A stretch of DNA of 64,000 bases from the NCBI RefSeq assembly GCF_902170305.1, contig NZ_CABHWW010000014.1, forward strand, positions 62,001 through 126,000. Reading direction: 5' to 3'. Every line of letters begins with the position of its first letter. Position 1 is the stretch's first letter. Shown here piece after piece: positions 31,320-41,213 of the stretch. Under the pieces are notes generated by a model that searched no databases, was not told the DNA's origin, and saw only the letters and a program-made list of their open reading frames with translations. The stretch comes from Yersinia alsatica (lineage in GTDB: Bacteria; Pseudomonadota; Gammaproteobacteria; Enterobacterales; Enterobacteriaceae). The translations under genes and the position numbers were made by a program.

Positions 31320-31333
31320 TAAATAAATACTTA
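31320..31333 (-). promoter_or_regulatory. Possible RcsB box of rprA
   Basis: Read on the minus strand, TAAGTATTTATTTA at about -37 to -50 from the inferred RprA start resembles the RcsAB-type box TaAGaatatTCctA in 9 of 14 positions. A second weaker candidate, TCAGACAATTCTCA (31295-31308), lies too close to the -10 region for activation. Confidence 0.35.
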
Positions 31334-31531
31334 CGGCAGAAGTGATTTCATTCGGTTATTAATAATTATCTTATTTAATACCTGATATAATTGGTCGTCA
31401 AGAATATGAATGTGGGAATTTAAACGGCTATTGTTTATTTATAATAGCGGATGTTGCTGGATAATAGGGGTTCAGTAGCATAACTACCAAACCCCTGTCG
31501 CCGTCATTTTAAAGTTTAGCGGGTATAACTG

Positions 31532-32635
31532 TTAAAGTTCTTCTAAATGTTTAGCAACTTCGGTAATGCTCTCTTCTGGCTCCGGTGCTTCGCTGACCCA
31601 AGCCGCAGTCAGGCGGTAGGAAATAGCCAACACCACTGGGCCGATAAATAACCCAATCATTCCAAATGACAGCAAGCCGCCAATAACCCCAGAGAGAATG
31701 AGAATCATGGGCATGTCGGCTTCCATGCGAATCAGATAAGGGCGCAATACGTTGTCCATTGTCCCGACGATACAACTCCACACCAATAAAATGGTGCCCC
31801 AAGTTGAATCCCCCGTCCAGTAGAGCCAAATGACCGCAGGAATGAGTATCAGCAGTGGCCCGAGCTGGGCGACACAGCAGACAAACATTAATACTGTAAA
31901 TAATGTGGCATATTGTACCCCGGAAACCGCCAGGCCAATCCCACCCAACACCGCCTGAACCAGCGCGGTCACCACCACCCCTAACGCCACGGCACGAATA
32001 GCTTTAGCGGCCAATACCACCACGGCATCACCGCGTTTATCCGCCGCCCGCACCGCAAAATGTCGAATAGCTAAACCGACTTGCTCGCCATGGAAATAAA
32101 GCAGCACACTGAACAACAACATCAATGCCAGATGAATCAAGAAATAGCCAACATGTGCAGCTTGTGCCACCAGCCAAGTTACGGACGCACCAATATAGGG
32201 CTGAACTTTGGCAATGATGGCATTGCCACCACCAGCTATTAATGTATGCCAGCCGCTATACAGTTTATTGCCGACCATGGGGATTGTTTTCAGCCAGGTG
32301 ACATCCGGCATGTGCAAATTAGAAGGGCTGGAGGCCCACTGAATAAGTGGCCCACTATTCTCAACCAGACTGCTGACCAGCAACGCAATGGGGATAACGA
32401 ACAGCAAGATCAGCAGTAGGGTCATCACAATCACCGCCAGCCAGCGCTTACCCCAGAGCAGTTTTTGCAGTCTAATCAGCAGCGGCCAGGTGGCAATAAC
32501 CACCATGCCAGCCCAGGCAAATCCCATCACGAAGGGCTGCACCACCCAAAAACTGGCGACAATCATTATCATAATGAATATCACCCCAAACATCAGTTTA
32601 GGTAAATCGAAACGACGTAGCTGCGGGTAATTCAT
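31532..32635 (-). CDS. ydiK: AI-2E family (PerM-like) transporter YdiK
   Basis: A 367-aa inner-membrane protein with about eight hydrophobic segments, close to E. coli YdiK (about 370 aa). I use ATG 32635 (MNYPQLRRFDLPKLM) because it aligns with the family start; the in-frame start 15 codons upstream adds unsupported residues. Typical is GVVVTALVQAVLGGIGLAVSG near residue 215 and GLFIGPVVLA near the end. Substrate unknown; some relatives export AI-2 or Na+. It neighbours rprA, as in E. coli. Confidence 0.88.
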   Translation of the reverse strand: MNYPQLRRFDLPKLMFGVIFIMIMIVASFWVVQPFVMGFAWAGMVVIATWPLLIRLQKLLWGKRWLAVIVMTLLLILLFVIPIALLVSSLVENSGPLIQWASSPSNLHMPDVTWLKTIPMVGNKLYSGWHTLIAGGGNAIIAKVQPYIGASVTWLVAQAAHVGYFLIHLALMLLFSVLLYFHGEQVGLAIRHFAVRAADKRGDAVVVLAAKAIRAVALGVVVTALVQAVLGGIGLAVSGVQYATLFTVLMFVCCVAQLGPLLILIPAVIWLYWTGDSTWGTILLVWSCIVGTMDNVLRPYLIRMEADMPMILILSGVIGGLLSFGMIGLFIGPVVLAISYRLTAAWVSEAPEPEESITEVAKHLEEL

Positions 32636-33072
32636 CAGTGGGTTCTCACTTCGGAAATCATGGCAAGGTGGCCATCGCACTGTAACTCATTAGAGTTTGT
32701 GCTAATGAGGTATTTGCACAATCTAATTAAGTATCAACAGTAATCATGGTGTATTTCTTCAGCTTTTAACAGATAAGCTGACGTTTTTACTGCCGCGATT
32801 TTATCAAAAAAGGTCAACGTCCCTGGAATAATAAAAATCCGATAGTCATAAATGTGCCGAAATAATCAGCTCCCGACAGGGCTTGAACATTATTTGCACA
32901 ATATAAAATTTTGATACTCAAGAGTTTATAGCCGTATTTATCCTTGGTCGATAGCCATCACTTTCCCATCATTCTGAATTGGCATAAATTATTCGACAAA
33001 GGTTGTCGCGACCAGATAATCTCTCAAGGAACAGTTCTTAAAACAAACACACATATAGATAGGGTCACACTA
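32636..33072. other. Divergent ydiK-ydiJ promoter region
   Basis: No gene here. The 12-mer TATTTGCACAAT occurs twice in the same orientation, at 32711-32722 and 32891-32902, 180 bp apart. The longer ORF extension of ydiJ into this region has no family support. I see no clear terminator or named operator. Confidence 0.5.
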
Positions 33073-36000
33073 ATGATCCCACAGATTTCTCAGGCACCCG
33101 GTGTTGTTCAGTTGGTGCTGGATTTTTTGGATGCTTTGAAGCAACACGGATTCACCGGCGATACCGCCACTAACTATGCTGACCGCCTGACCATGGCGAC
33201 GGACAACAGTATTTATCAGCTGTTGCCCGATGCGGTGGTTTTTCCGCGCTCGACGGCAGATGTGGCACTGATTGGCCGTCTGGCTGGGCAGGATAATTTT
33301 AAAACCTTAGTCTTTACGCCACGTGGCGGCGGGACAGGGACCAATGGTCAGGCGCTGAACACCGGTATTGTGGTGGACATGTCGCGCCATATGAATCGCA
33401 TCTTGGAAATTAACCCCGAGCAAGGTTGGGTGCGGGTTGAAGCCGGGGTGATTAAAGACCAACTGAATGAATATCTGCGGCCATTTGGCTATTTCTTCGC
33501 GCCAGAATTATCAACCAGTAACCGCGCCACATTGGGCGGCATGATCAACACTGATGCCTCCGGTCAGGGTTCGTTGGTCTATGGCAAAACCTCTGACCAC
33601 GTGCTGGGGTTACGTGCCATTTTACTCGGCGGTGAGATGCTAGATACCCGCGCTATGCCGACGGCACTGGCGGAAACGATTGCGCAGGAGGATTCGGTCA
33701 TCGGTCGAATCTACCAGACGGTATTGAATCGCTGTCGCGACCAACGAGCGCTGATCCTAGAGAAATTCCCTAAATTAAACCGTTTTCTCACCGGTTATGA
33801 CCTGCGCCATGTTTTCAGTGATGACTTGCAAACGTTTGACCTCACGCGGATTTTAACCGGGGCCGAAGGGACTTTGGCATTTATCACCGAAGCCACGCTG
33901 GATATCACGCCATTGCCCAAAGTTCGCCGTGTGGTGAATGTAAAGTATGACTCTTTTAATTCAGCACTGCGCAATGCGCCTTTTATGGTGGAAGCCAAAG
34001 CGCTGTCCGTCGAGACGGTGGACTCAAAAGTCCTTAATCTGGCGAAAGAAGATATTGTCTGGCACTCGGTCAAAGAACTCATTACTGATGTTCCCAATAA
34101 AGAGATGCTGGGGCTGAATATTGTTGAGTTCGCTGGTGATGATAAGGCACTCATCGATAGCCAAATGGAGGCGCTTTGCCAACGTTTGGACGATTTGATG
34201 TCCAGCCAAGAGGGGGGGGTTATTGGTTATCAGATTTGCAGCGAATTAGCCGGTATTGAGCGTATTTATGGTATGCGCAAAAAAGCGGTGGGTTTGCTCG
34301 GTAACAGTAAAGGGCAGGCCAAGCCGATCCCCTTCGCCGAAGACACTTGTGTGCCGCCGCAGCATTTGGCTGATTATATTGTTGAGTTCCGCCAACTGCT
34401 GGATAGCCATAATCTGGCTTATGGCATGTTTGGCCATGTGGATGCCGGGGTGTTGCATGTGCGTCCGGCGCTGGACATGTGCGATCCTCAGCAAGAGATG
34501 CTGATGAAGCAGATTTCTGATCAAGTGGTGCAACTGACGGCGCGCTATGGCGGCCTGCTGTGGGGCGAGCACGGCAAAGGCTTCCGCGCAGAATACAGCC
34601 CGGAGTTTTTCGGTGAAGTGCTGTACAGCGAACTGCGCCGTATTAAGTCCGCGTTCGACCCAGATAATCGGTTGAATCCGGGGAAAATTTGTTCGCCATT
34701 GGGCAGTGATGCCCCGATGATGAAAGTGGATACCTCGGATAAGCGCGGGACACTGGACCGACGTATTCCATTGGCAGTCAGAACCTCATTCCGTGGGGCG
34801 ATGGAATGTAATGGCAACGGATTATGCTTCAATTTTGATGCTCGCAGCCCAATGTGCCCATCCATGAAGATAACGGGCGACCGAATTCATTCCCCCAAAG
34901 GCCGGGCAACGTTGGTGCGTGAGTGGTTACGGCTACTGTCCGACCAAGGTGTTGATCCCGTGGCATTGGAGAAAGGGCTGGCAACCCAGCGCCCAAGTCT
35001 GCGTGGTTTGATTGAAAAGACCCGCAATAGCTGGGCCGCCCGTCAAGGCGATTATGATTTCTCGCATGAAGTTAAAGAGGCGATGTCGGGCTGTCTGGCA
35101 TGTAAAGCTTGCTCGACCCAGTGCCCGATAAAAATTGATGTGCCGGGCTTCCGCTCCCGTTTCCTACAGCTGTATCACACTCGTTATCATCGGCCACTGC
35201 GCGATTATGTGGTTGCCGGGGTTGAAAGTTATGCTCCGTTGATGGCGAAAACGCCGAAACTGTTTAACTTCTTCTTGAAGCAACCTTGGGTCAGTGAATT
35301 AAGCCGTAAAAGCATTGGAATGGTGGATTTACCCCTGCTTTCCAGCCCCACGTTAAAGCAGTCGCTGTCGGGGCATTATGCCAGCACCATGACACTGGAG
35401 CAGTTGGAAAAACTGCCGGAGGCGGAGCGACGCCAACATGTGTTAGTCGTGCAGGATCCTTTCACTAGCTACTATGATGCTCAGGTGGTGGCTGATTTTG
35501 TCCGGCTGGTGGAAAAACTGGGCTTTAATCCGGTATTACTGCCATTCTCGCCGAATGGTAAAGCTCAGCATATCAAAGGATTCCTACAACGATTTGCGAA
35601 AACCGCGCGCAAAACAGCGGATTTCCTGAATCGCATCGCACAATTGGGCATGCCAATGGTGGGGGTTGATCCGGCGCTGGTGCTCTGTTATCGCGATGAA
35701 TATAAAGAGATTCTGGGTGAGAGCCGCGGTGACTTCAATGTGCAACTGGTGCATGAGTGGTTGCAGGTGGCACTGGCGGAGCAGCCGGAGTGTCCAGAAC
35801 AGCAAATGAGTGGCGAATCCTGGTATCTGTTTGGTCATTGCACTGAAACCACCGCACTGCCAGCCAGTAGCCAGCATTGGATATCGATATTCTCCCGTTA
35901 CGGTGCCAAACTGGAAAGCGTCAGTGTAGGATGCTGCGGTATGGCCGGAACATATGGTCATGAAGCCAAAAACATCGATAATTCATTGGGTATCTATGCA

Positions 36001-36138
36001 CTATCCTGGCAGCAAGCATTGCAAAAACTGCCAGGAAAACGTTGCTTAGCCACCGGCTATTCTTGCCGTAGCCAAGTTAAGCGGGTTGAAGGCAGTGGCT
36101 TGCGCCATCCATTACAGGCTTTGCTTGAGCTGGTTTAA
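33073..36138 (+). CDS. ydiJ: FAD-linked D-2-hydroxyglutarate dehydrogenase YdiJ
   Basis: A 1021-aa flavin and iron-sulfur oxidoreductase; E. coli YdiJ (about 1018 aa) oxidises D-2-hydroxyglutarate. I start at ATG 33073 (MIPQISQAPGVVQ), the family start. Seen in order: a PP-loop FAD-binding domain with TPRGGGTGTNGQALN near residue 90, the FAD-oxidase C-terminal domain with GEHGKGFRAEYSP, a 4Fe-4S region with CLACKACSTQCPIKID near residue 675, and a C-terminal cysteine-rich CCG-type domain with SVGCCGMAGTYGHE. Followed by a hairpin-rich gap and menI. Confidence 0.94.
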   Translation: MIPQISQAPGVVQLVLDFLDALKQHGFTGDTATNYADRLTMATDNSIYQLLPDAVVFPRSTADVALIGRLAGQDNFKTLVFTPRGGGTGTNGQALNTGIVVDMSRHMNRILEINPEQGWVRVEAGVIKDQLNEYLRPFGYFFAPELSTSNRATLGGMINTDASGQGSLVYGKTSDHVLGLRAILLGGEMLDTRAMPTALAETIAQEDSVIGRIYQTVLNRCRDQRALILEKFPKLNRFLTGYDLRHVFSDDLQTFDLTRILTGAEGTLAFITEATLDITPLPKVRRVVNVKYDSFNSALRNAPFMVEAKALSVETVDSKVLNLAKEDIVWHSVKELITDVPNKEMLGLNIVEFAGDDKALIDSQMEALCQRLDDLMSSQEGGVIGYQICSELAGIERIYGMRKKAVGLLGNSKGQAKPIPFAEDTCVPPQHLADYIVEFRQLLDSHNLAYGMFGHVDAGVLHVRPALDMCDPQQEMLMKQISDQVVQLTARYGGLLWGEHGKGFRAEYSPEFFGEVLYSELRRIKSAFDPDNRLNPGKICSPLGSDAPMMKVDTSDKRGTLDRRIPLAVRTSFRGAMECNGNGLCFNFDARSPMCPSMKITGDRIHSPKGRATLVREWLRLLSDQGVDPVALEKGLATQRPSLRGLIEKTRNSWAARQGDYDFSHEVKEAMSGCLACKACSTQCPIKIDVPGFRSRFLQLYHTRYHRPLRDYVVAGVESYAPLMAKTPKLFNFFLKQPWVSELSRKSIGMVDLPLLSSPTLKQSLSGHYASTMTLEQLEKLPEAERRQHVLVVQDPFTSYYDAQVVADFVRLVEKLGFNPVLLPFSPNGKAQHIKGFLQRFAKTARKTADFLNRIAQLGMPMVGVDPALVLCYRDEYKEILGESRGDFNVQLVHEWLQVALAEQPECPEQQMSGESWYLFGHCTETTALPASSQHWISIFSRYGAKLESVSVGCCGMAGTYGHEAKNIDNSLGIYALSWQQALQKLPGKRCLATGYSCRSQVKRVEGSGLRHPLQALLELV

Positions 36139-36155
36139 CTCGTGGGTTCAAGTGA

Positions 36156-36225
36156 CAAATCTGCCGGGAGCAGATTTGAACGCTGCTTGCAGCGGCCTCG
36201 CAGAGGCGAGGCCCATGGATGGGCC
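36156..36225. repeat. Run of four perfect hairpins between ydiJ and menI
   Basis: Four perfect inverted repeats follow one another in 70 bp. They are CAAATCTGC/GCAGATTTG with loop CGGGA (36156-36178), CGCTGC/GCAGCG with loop TT (36181-36194), GCCTCGC/GCGAGGC with loop AGAG (36195-36212), and GGCCCAT/ATGGGCC with loop GG (36210-36225). The last two share three bases. Flanking bases (GGGTTCAAG at left; AGCAGCTAACAACGCTGCAATTTCAAG at right) resemble ERIC ends. No T run follows. Probably a Yersinia intergenic repeat, but I cannot name it. Confidence 0.7.
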
Positions 36226-36286
36226 GAGTAACGAGAGCAGCTAACAACGCTGCAATTTCAAGAACGAAGGCTAAAGGGGAGACAGA

Positions 36287-36703
36287 ATGCTGTGGAAACG
36301 CACCGCGACACTAGAACAACTAAATCAGCAAAGCCAAAACTGCATGGTAGGGCATTTGGGCATCGAGTTTACCCGATTCTCAGATGACGAACTGGAAGCG
36401 ACTATGCCGGTAGATAACCGCACAACTCAGCCTTTTGGTCTGCTGCATGGCGGCGCGTCGGTGGTGTTGGCGGAGTCATTGGGTTCTATGGCCGGTTACC
36501 TGTGTACTGTCGAGGGGCAACAAGTGGTGGGGTTGGAAATCAATGCCAACCATCTTAAGGCGGTGCGATCTGGCAAAGTCCGTGGTTGTTGTCGGGCGAT
36601 TCATGTTGGCCGCAGCCATCAGGTTTGGCAGATTGAAATCTATGACGAGCAGGATAACCTGTGTTGCACTTCCCGCTTAACCACCGCAGTATTAACCCGC
36701 TAA
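36287..36703 (+). CDS. menI: 1,4-dihydroxy-2-naphthoyl-CoA thioesterase (YdiI)
   Basis: A 138-aa hotdog-fold thioesterase that hydrolyses DHNA-CoA in menaquinone synthesis. Seen: [21 protein letters not shown] with the catalytic-region Gln and His, followed by [11 protein letters not shown] with Glu, and [15 protein letters not shown], all typical of YdiI. Length is standard. GGGGAGA lies about 8 nt before the ATG. Gene order ydiI next to ydiJ matches E. coli, apart from the hairpin array. Confidence 0.94.
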   Translation: MLWKRTATLEQLNQQSQNCMVGHLGIEFTRFSDDELEATMPVDNRTTQPFGLLHGGASVVLAESLGSMAGYLCTVEGQQVVGLEINANHLKAVRSGKVRGCCRAIHVGRSHQVWQIEIYDEQDNLCCTSRLTTAVLTR

Positions 36704-37122
36704 CAATAAATAACCCTACAAAATACAAGTCATTACTTTGCTCAGGGCGATTCAGCGGCCTTGAGCAATTCAACTTCCAGCCACTTACTTTTTCTCTCAA
36801 TCGACTGACAATTTTGTTTATCCGATAAATGCGGCGAATCTCTACGATAGGTTTCCCCTGCGGAGGTTTTCAGCTAAAGTTAATGGAGAAATAGGTATTT
36901 TTTATGAATGTTTAAAAAACTCGGAGACTGACTGCGATTAGCCTCTGAGACAGCAAGGAATTCGAGTGTCACTGTGGAAATTATCGTGTTATTTCATAGT
37001 GATAAAAGTGTACTTGTTCCTCCCGACTTCTTCGGCCATCGCAGCATGTTCTCTTCGTTGCCGCCTCATTCGGGGTTTAAACGACACTTTTCTTAATATC
37101 CCTGCAAAACAAACGGTTGAAG
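36704..37122. other. menI-sufA intergenic region
   Basis: No credible CDS. The plus-strand ORF of 65 codons at 36966-37163 runs into the Fur box and has no family. The stretch 36829-36875 (TGCGGCGAATCTCTACGATAG and following) and an imperfect hairpin CTCGGAG...CTCTGAG at 36919-36948 look structured. In E. coli the small RNA RydB maps between sufA and the ydiI side, but I cannot identify it here from memory. Promoter elements for suf must be in the right part. Confidence 0.4.
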
Positions 37123-37137
37123 TGATAATTATTATCA
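37123..37137 (+). promoter_or_regulatory. Fur box upstream of sufA
   Basis: TGATAAT-T-ATTATCA, a perfect 7-1-7 inverted repeat of the Fur type, 61-75 bp before the sufA start. E. coli sufABCDSE is Fur-repressed and activated by OxyR and apo-IscR; I could not place those other sites. Confidence 0.85.
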
Positions 37138-37197
37138 CTACCATTGTGATCAATCTGTGTTGATTTATCAATTATCAGCGAGAAAAAGGTAGGGCAT

Positions 37198-37569
37198 ATG
37201 CAACAGGAATCCGTCGGGACATTCTCACTCGATGACAACGTTTGGCAAGGCGTAACGATAACCGACAGCGCTGCTGCGCAAATTACCCGTCTCATGGAGC
37301 AGGACCCGGAAGTCAAAGGGTTACAGCTTGGGGTCAAGCAATCCGGTTGCGCCGGGTTTGCCTATGTTATGGATATGGCGAAAGAGCCAGCCAGCGATGC
37401 TTTGGTTTTCGAGCATGGCCGCGCCAGACTTTACGTCCCCCTCAAAGCGATGCCATTTATCGATGGCACTGAGGTGGATTACGTCCGTGAAGGGCTCAAT
37501 CAAATTTTCAAATTTAATAACCCTAAAGCTCAGCATTCCTGCGGGTGTGGCGAGAGTTTTGGCGTTTGA
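37198..37569 (+). CDS. sufA: Fe-S cluster carrier SufA
   Basis: A 123-aa A-type carrier that accepts clusters from SufBC2D and passes them to apoproteins. The three conserved cysteines are present: KQSGCAGF near residue 50 and [10 protein letters not shown] at the end. AGGTAGGG lies 4-11 nt upstream of the ATG. It is first in the sufABCDSE operon; sufB follows after 14 nt. Confidence 0.96.
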   Translation: MQQESVGTFSLDDNVWQGVTITDSAAAQITRLMEQDPEVKGLQLGVKQSGCAGFAYVMDMAKEPASDALVFEHGRARLYVPLKAMPFIDGTEVDYVREGLNQIFKFNNPKAQHSCGCGESFGV

Positions 37570-37583
37570 GCGATGTAAACGAA

Positions 37584-39110
37584 ATGACACGAAGCAATGT
37601 AGAAGTTCCAGATGATGTGCAGGCTTGGGTCAGCGACGGTCGCTATAAAGAGGGCTTCTTTACTCAGCTTGCTACTGATGAGTTGGCGAAAGGCATCAAT
37701 GAAGATGTCATTCGCGCCATTTCAGCGAAACGTAATGAACCTGAATGGATGCTGGAGTTTCGTTTGGGTGCTTATCGAAGTTGGTTACAAATGGAAGAGC
37801 CGCACTGGCTGAAAGCACATTATAAGAGCCTGGATTATCAGGATTATAGCTATTACTCCGCGCCATCCTGCGGCAGTTGTGATGATAGCTGTGATTCGCA
37901 ACCTGGAGCGGTGCAACAATCGTCAGCGGATGGCACCACCTCGCAGGATATGTCGCAGCACAATATTAACGAGTACCTCACTGCCGAGGTCGAATCTGCT
38001 TTTGCTCAGTTAGGTGTTCCGGTACGTGAAGGGGCAGAAGTGGCGGTCGATGCTATTTTTGACTCAGTTTCTGTTGCCACCACCTATCGTGGCAAGCTGG
38101 CCGAGCAGGGCATTATTTTCTGCTCATTCGGTGAAGCAATTCAGGAGTATCCGGATCTGGTGCGTAAGTATCTGGGTTCGGTGGTTCCGGCAAAAGATAA
38201 CTTTTTTGCCGCACTCAATGCGGCGGTGGCCTCTGACGGTACCTTTGTTTATGTCCCTAAAGGGGTGCGCTGCCCGATGGAGTTATCGACTTACTTCCGG
38301 ATTAATGCCGCGAAAACGGGCCAGTTTGAACGCACCATCCTGATTGCTGACGAAGACAGCTACGTGAGCTACATCGAAGGGTGCTCGGCACCGGTTCGTG
38401 ATAGCTATCAGCTGCATGCGGCGGTGGTCGAGGTTATTCTGCATAAAAATGCAGAAGTGAAATATTCAACCGTGCAGAACTGGTTTGCCGGAGCCGACAG
38501 CACCGGGGGTATTCTCAACTTTGTCACCAAGCGCGCCTTGTGTGAAGGGGCAGGGTCGAAAATGTCCTGGACTCAATCTGAAACAGGCTCAGCCATTACC
38601 TGGAAATACCCCAGTGTGATTCTGCAAGGGGATAACTCAATTGGCGAGTTCTTCTCGGTAGCGCTGACCAATGGTCATCAGCAGGCAGATACTGGCACCA
38701 AAATGATCCATATCGGCAAAAACACCAAATCAACCATTATTGCCAAAGGGATCTCTGCCGGTCATAGCCAAAATACCTATCGTGGTTTGGTTAAAATTCT
38801 ACCCGGAGCGGATAACGCCCGTAATTTCACCCAATGCGACTCAATGCTGATTGGCCCAGACTCCGGCGCGCACACTTTCCCCTATGTGGAAGTGCGTAAT
38901 AGCTCGGCGCAATTGGAGCATGAAGCGACCACTTCAAAAATTGGCGATGACCAACTGTTTTATTGCTTGCAGCGCGGTATCAGTGAAGATGATGCCATCT
39001 CAATGATTGTGAACGGCTTCTGTAAGGATGTGTTCTCTGAGTTGCCGCTGGAGTTTGCCGTCGAAGCACAGAAATTGCTCGCTATCAGCCTGGAACACAG
39101 TGTCGGCTAA
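37584..39110 (+). CDS. sufB: Fe-S scaffold component SufB
   Basis: A 508-aa core of the SufBC2D scaffold on which clusters are built. ATG 37584 ([15 protein letters not shown]) matches the family start; the longer in-frame ORF overlaps sufA. Seen: [17 protein letters not shown] near residue 90, a right-handed beta-helix core, and the conserved C-terminal block [20 protein letters not shown], which contains the cluster-assembly Cys (equivalent of C405). Compared with E. coli (495 aa) it has a small insert after the Cys-rich stretch. Confidence 0.96.
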   Translation: MTRSNVEVPDDVQAWVSDGRYKEGFFTQLATDELAKGINEDVIRAISAKRNEPEWMLEFRLGAYRSWLQMEEPHWLKAHYKSLDYQDYSYYSAPSCGSCDDSCDSQPGAVQQSSADGTTSQDMSQHNINEYLTAEVESAFAQLGVPVREGAEVAVDAIFDSVSVATTYRGKLAEQGIIFCSFGEAIQEYPDLVRKYLGSVVPAKDNFFAALNAAVASDGTFVYVPKGVRCPMELSTYFRINAAKTGQFERTILIADEDSYVSYIEGCSAPVRDSYQLHAAVVEVILHKNAEVKYSTVQNWFAGADSTGGILNFVTKRALCEGAGSKMSWTQSETGSAITWKYPSVILQGDNSIGEFFSVALTNGHQQADTGTKMIHIGKNTKSTIIAKGISAGHSQNTYRGLVKILPGADNARNFTQCDSMLIGPDSGAHTFPYVEVRNSSAQLEHEATTSKIGDDQLFYCLQRGISEDDAISMIVNGFCKDVFSELPLEFAVEAQKLLAISLEHSVG

Positions 39111-39160
39111 GCGTTCGCTGCATAAGTAAAGTTTTGCGCTCAGGCGCACCAAGGAAACCT

Positions 39161-39907
39161 ATGTTAAGCATCAAGAATTTAAAAGTCAGTGTTGAAGGTA
39201 ACGAAATCCTTAAAGGGTTAGATCTGGAGATCAAACCCGGTGAAGTGCATGCCATCATGGGGCCGAATGGCTCAGGGAAAAGTACCTTGTCAGCGGCGTT
39301 GGCTGGGCGTGAAGAGTATGAAGTCACCGAGGGCAGTGTGACGTTCAAAGGCAAAGATTTACTCGAGTTGGACCCAGAAGATCGCGCCGGCGAAGGTGTG
39401 TTTCTGGCGTTCCAATATCCGGTGGAAATTCCCGGGGTGAGTAACCATTTCTTCCTGCAAACGGCGGTTAATGCCGTGCGTAAATATCGCCAACAGGAAC
39501 CTTTGGATCGCTTTGATTTTGCCGACTTTATTGAAGAGAAAATTGAGTTGCTCAAAATGCCAGCCGATCTGCTGACCCGTTCGGTTAACGTAGGTTTTTC
39601 CGGCGGTGAAAAGAAACGCAACGACATCTTGCAGATGGCGGCACTGGAGCCCTCTTTATGCATTCTGGATGAAACGGACTCAGGTCTGGATATCGATGCA
39701 CTTAAAATCGTGGCAAACGGTGTTAACTCGCTGCGTGATGAAAACCGCGCATTTATTATTGTGACTCACTATCAGCGCATCCTTGACTACGTCAAACCTG
39801 ACTTTGTCCATGTGCTGTATCAGGGGAAAATCATCAAATCGGGTGATTTTACACTGGTAAAACAGTTGGAGGAGCAAGGTTATGGCTGGCTTACCGACCA
39901 ACAGTAA
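39161..39907 (+). CDS. sufC: SufBCD ATPase subunit SufC
   Basis: A 248-aa ABC-type ATPase, the same length as in E. coli, that drives conformational change in SufB-SufD. Start ATG 39161 follows AAGGAAA. Seen: Walker A GPNGSGKST near residue 34, signature FSGGEKKRNDILQMA and Walker B CILDETDSGLD, all in the SufC-specific form. It overlaps sufD by 26 nt. Confidence 0.97.
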   Translation: MLSIKNLKVSVEGNEILKGLDLEIKPGEVHAIMGPNGSGKSTLSAALAGREEYEVTEGSVTFKGKDLLELDPEDRAGEGVFLAFQYPVEIPGVSNHFFLQTAVNAVRKYRQQEPLDRFDFADFIEEKIELLKMPADLLTRSVNVGFSGGEKKRNDILQMAALEPSLCILDETDSGLDIDALKIVANGVNSLRDENRAFIIVTHYQRILDYVKPDFVHVLYQGKIIKSGDFTLVKQLEEQGYGWLTDQQ

Positions 39908-41213
39908 AATGCAGGAACAGCAAACCCTTTCGGAACAACAACGTATTCTGGAGCAACAGCGTATTGATGCATTAAAGCACTTCGGTCAGCTATTTAAACA
40001 GCGCCAGAATGGTTATTCCGCTGCGGCCGCCGGCCATTGGCAACAGGTGCTGCAATTAGGTTTTCCTACGGCTAAACATGAAGACTGGAAATACACGCCA
40101 CTCGAGCGCCTCTTGGCCCATGACTTTGATTTTGCCCGCGCCCCGGCGGTAACACTCGCCCAGCGCGATGCCCTGTCATTGGTGCAAGATGCTCATCGGT
40201 TAGTCTTCATTGATGGGCGGTATTCTCCGCAATTAAGTGACAGTGAGTGCGGCCCGTACCAACTGACCTCGATGACAGAGAATGCACAGTTTCCCGCCGC
40301 CATCCAGCCGGAAGTCTTTTTGCATTTGACCGAAAGTCTGGCTCAAGAGGGCTGGCACCTTCGTCTGCCAGCAGGGAAACAGAGTGATAAACCACTTTAT
40401 TTGCTGCATATCAGCTCAGGTAATGATTCCGATGTAGTGAACACCAGCCACTATCGCCATCATCTGACCATTGAAGCCAATGCACAGGCTGAAGTGATTG
40501 AGCATTTTGTCAGTCTTGATGAGCAGCCGCATTTTACCGGTGCACGGCTGACCATCGCTGTCGGTGATAATGCCGAATTGAGCCATTGCAAACTGGCATT
40601 TGAAACCGCACAAAGTTACCACTTTGCTCATAATGATTTAGTGCTAGGGCGCGATGCGCGAGCGCGGAGTTATAGTTTCTTGCTCGGTGCCGGGCTGTCC
40701 CGCCATAACACCAGCGCTCAGTTGAATGGCGAGGGTGCGACGCTCTCCATTAATAGTCTGTTGTTACCGATAGGGCGTGAGATTTGCGACACCCGCACTT
40801 ATCTGGAGCATAACAAAGGCTACTGTGAAAGCCGCCAGTTGCACAAAACCATTGTTCGCGAGCGGGGCAAAGCTATCTTTAATGGCATGATTAAAGTGGC
40901 TCAGCATGCTCTGAAAACTGACGGCCAGATGACCAATAATAACTTGCTGCTGAGCAAGCTGGCGGAAGTGGATACCAAGCCACAGTTGGAAATCTATGCT
41001 GATGATGTGAAATGCAGTCATGGTGCCACAGTGGGGCGAATTGATGCCGAGCAGCTATTTTATCTGCAATCACGCGGTATCAATCAAGCTGATGCACAGC
41101 AAATGATTATTTTTGCCTTTGCGGCTGAATTAACCGAAGCCATCCATGACGAAACTATCCGCAAAATAGTCTTAGCGCGCATTGCTGAGCGCCTGGCTGA
41201 GGCATCGCTATGA
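39882..41213 (+). CDS. sufD: Fe-S assembly protein SufD
   Basis: A 443-aa paralogue of SufB, partner in SufBC2D. Seen: the N-terminal MAGLP, the [10 protein letters not shown] block near residue 65, and the C-terminal beta-helix motif [20 protein letters not shown] with the conserved His. The stretch after MAGLPTNS is Gln-rich ([17 protein letters not shown]) and makes it about 20 residues longer than E. coli SufD. It overlaps sufS by 4 nt (ATGA). Confidence 0.95.
   Translation: MAGLPTNSKMQEQQTLSEQQRILEQQRIDALKHFGQLFKQRQNGYSAAAAGHWQQVLQLGFPTAKHEDWKYTPLERLLAHDFDFARAPAVTLAQRDALSLVQDAHRLVFIDGRYSPQLSDSECGPYQLTSMTENAQFPAAIQPEVFLHLTESLAQEGWHLRLPAGKQSDKPLYLLHISSGNDSDVVNTSHYRHHLTIEANAQAEVIEHFVSLDEQPHFTGARLTIAVGDNAELSHCKLAFETAQSYHFAHNDLVLGRDARARSYSFLLGAGLSRHNTSAQLNGEGATLSINSLLLPIGREICDTRTYLEHNKGYCESRQLHKTIVRERGKAIFNGMIKVAQHALKTDGQMTNNNLLLSKLAEVDTKPQLEIYADDVKCSHGATVGRIDAEQLFYLQSRGINQADAQQMIIFAFAAELTEAIHDETIRKIVLARIAERLAEASL

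Noticed and set aside
31092-31322. A 76-codon plus-strand ORF beside ydiK
   Set aside because: It starts inside an ERIC element and runs antisense through rprA; no family recognised.
36966-37163. A 65-codon hydrophobic ORF upstream of sufA
   Set aside because: Its C-terminus is made by the AT-rich Fur box region; no ribosome binding site or family.
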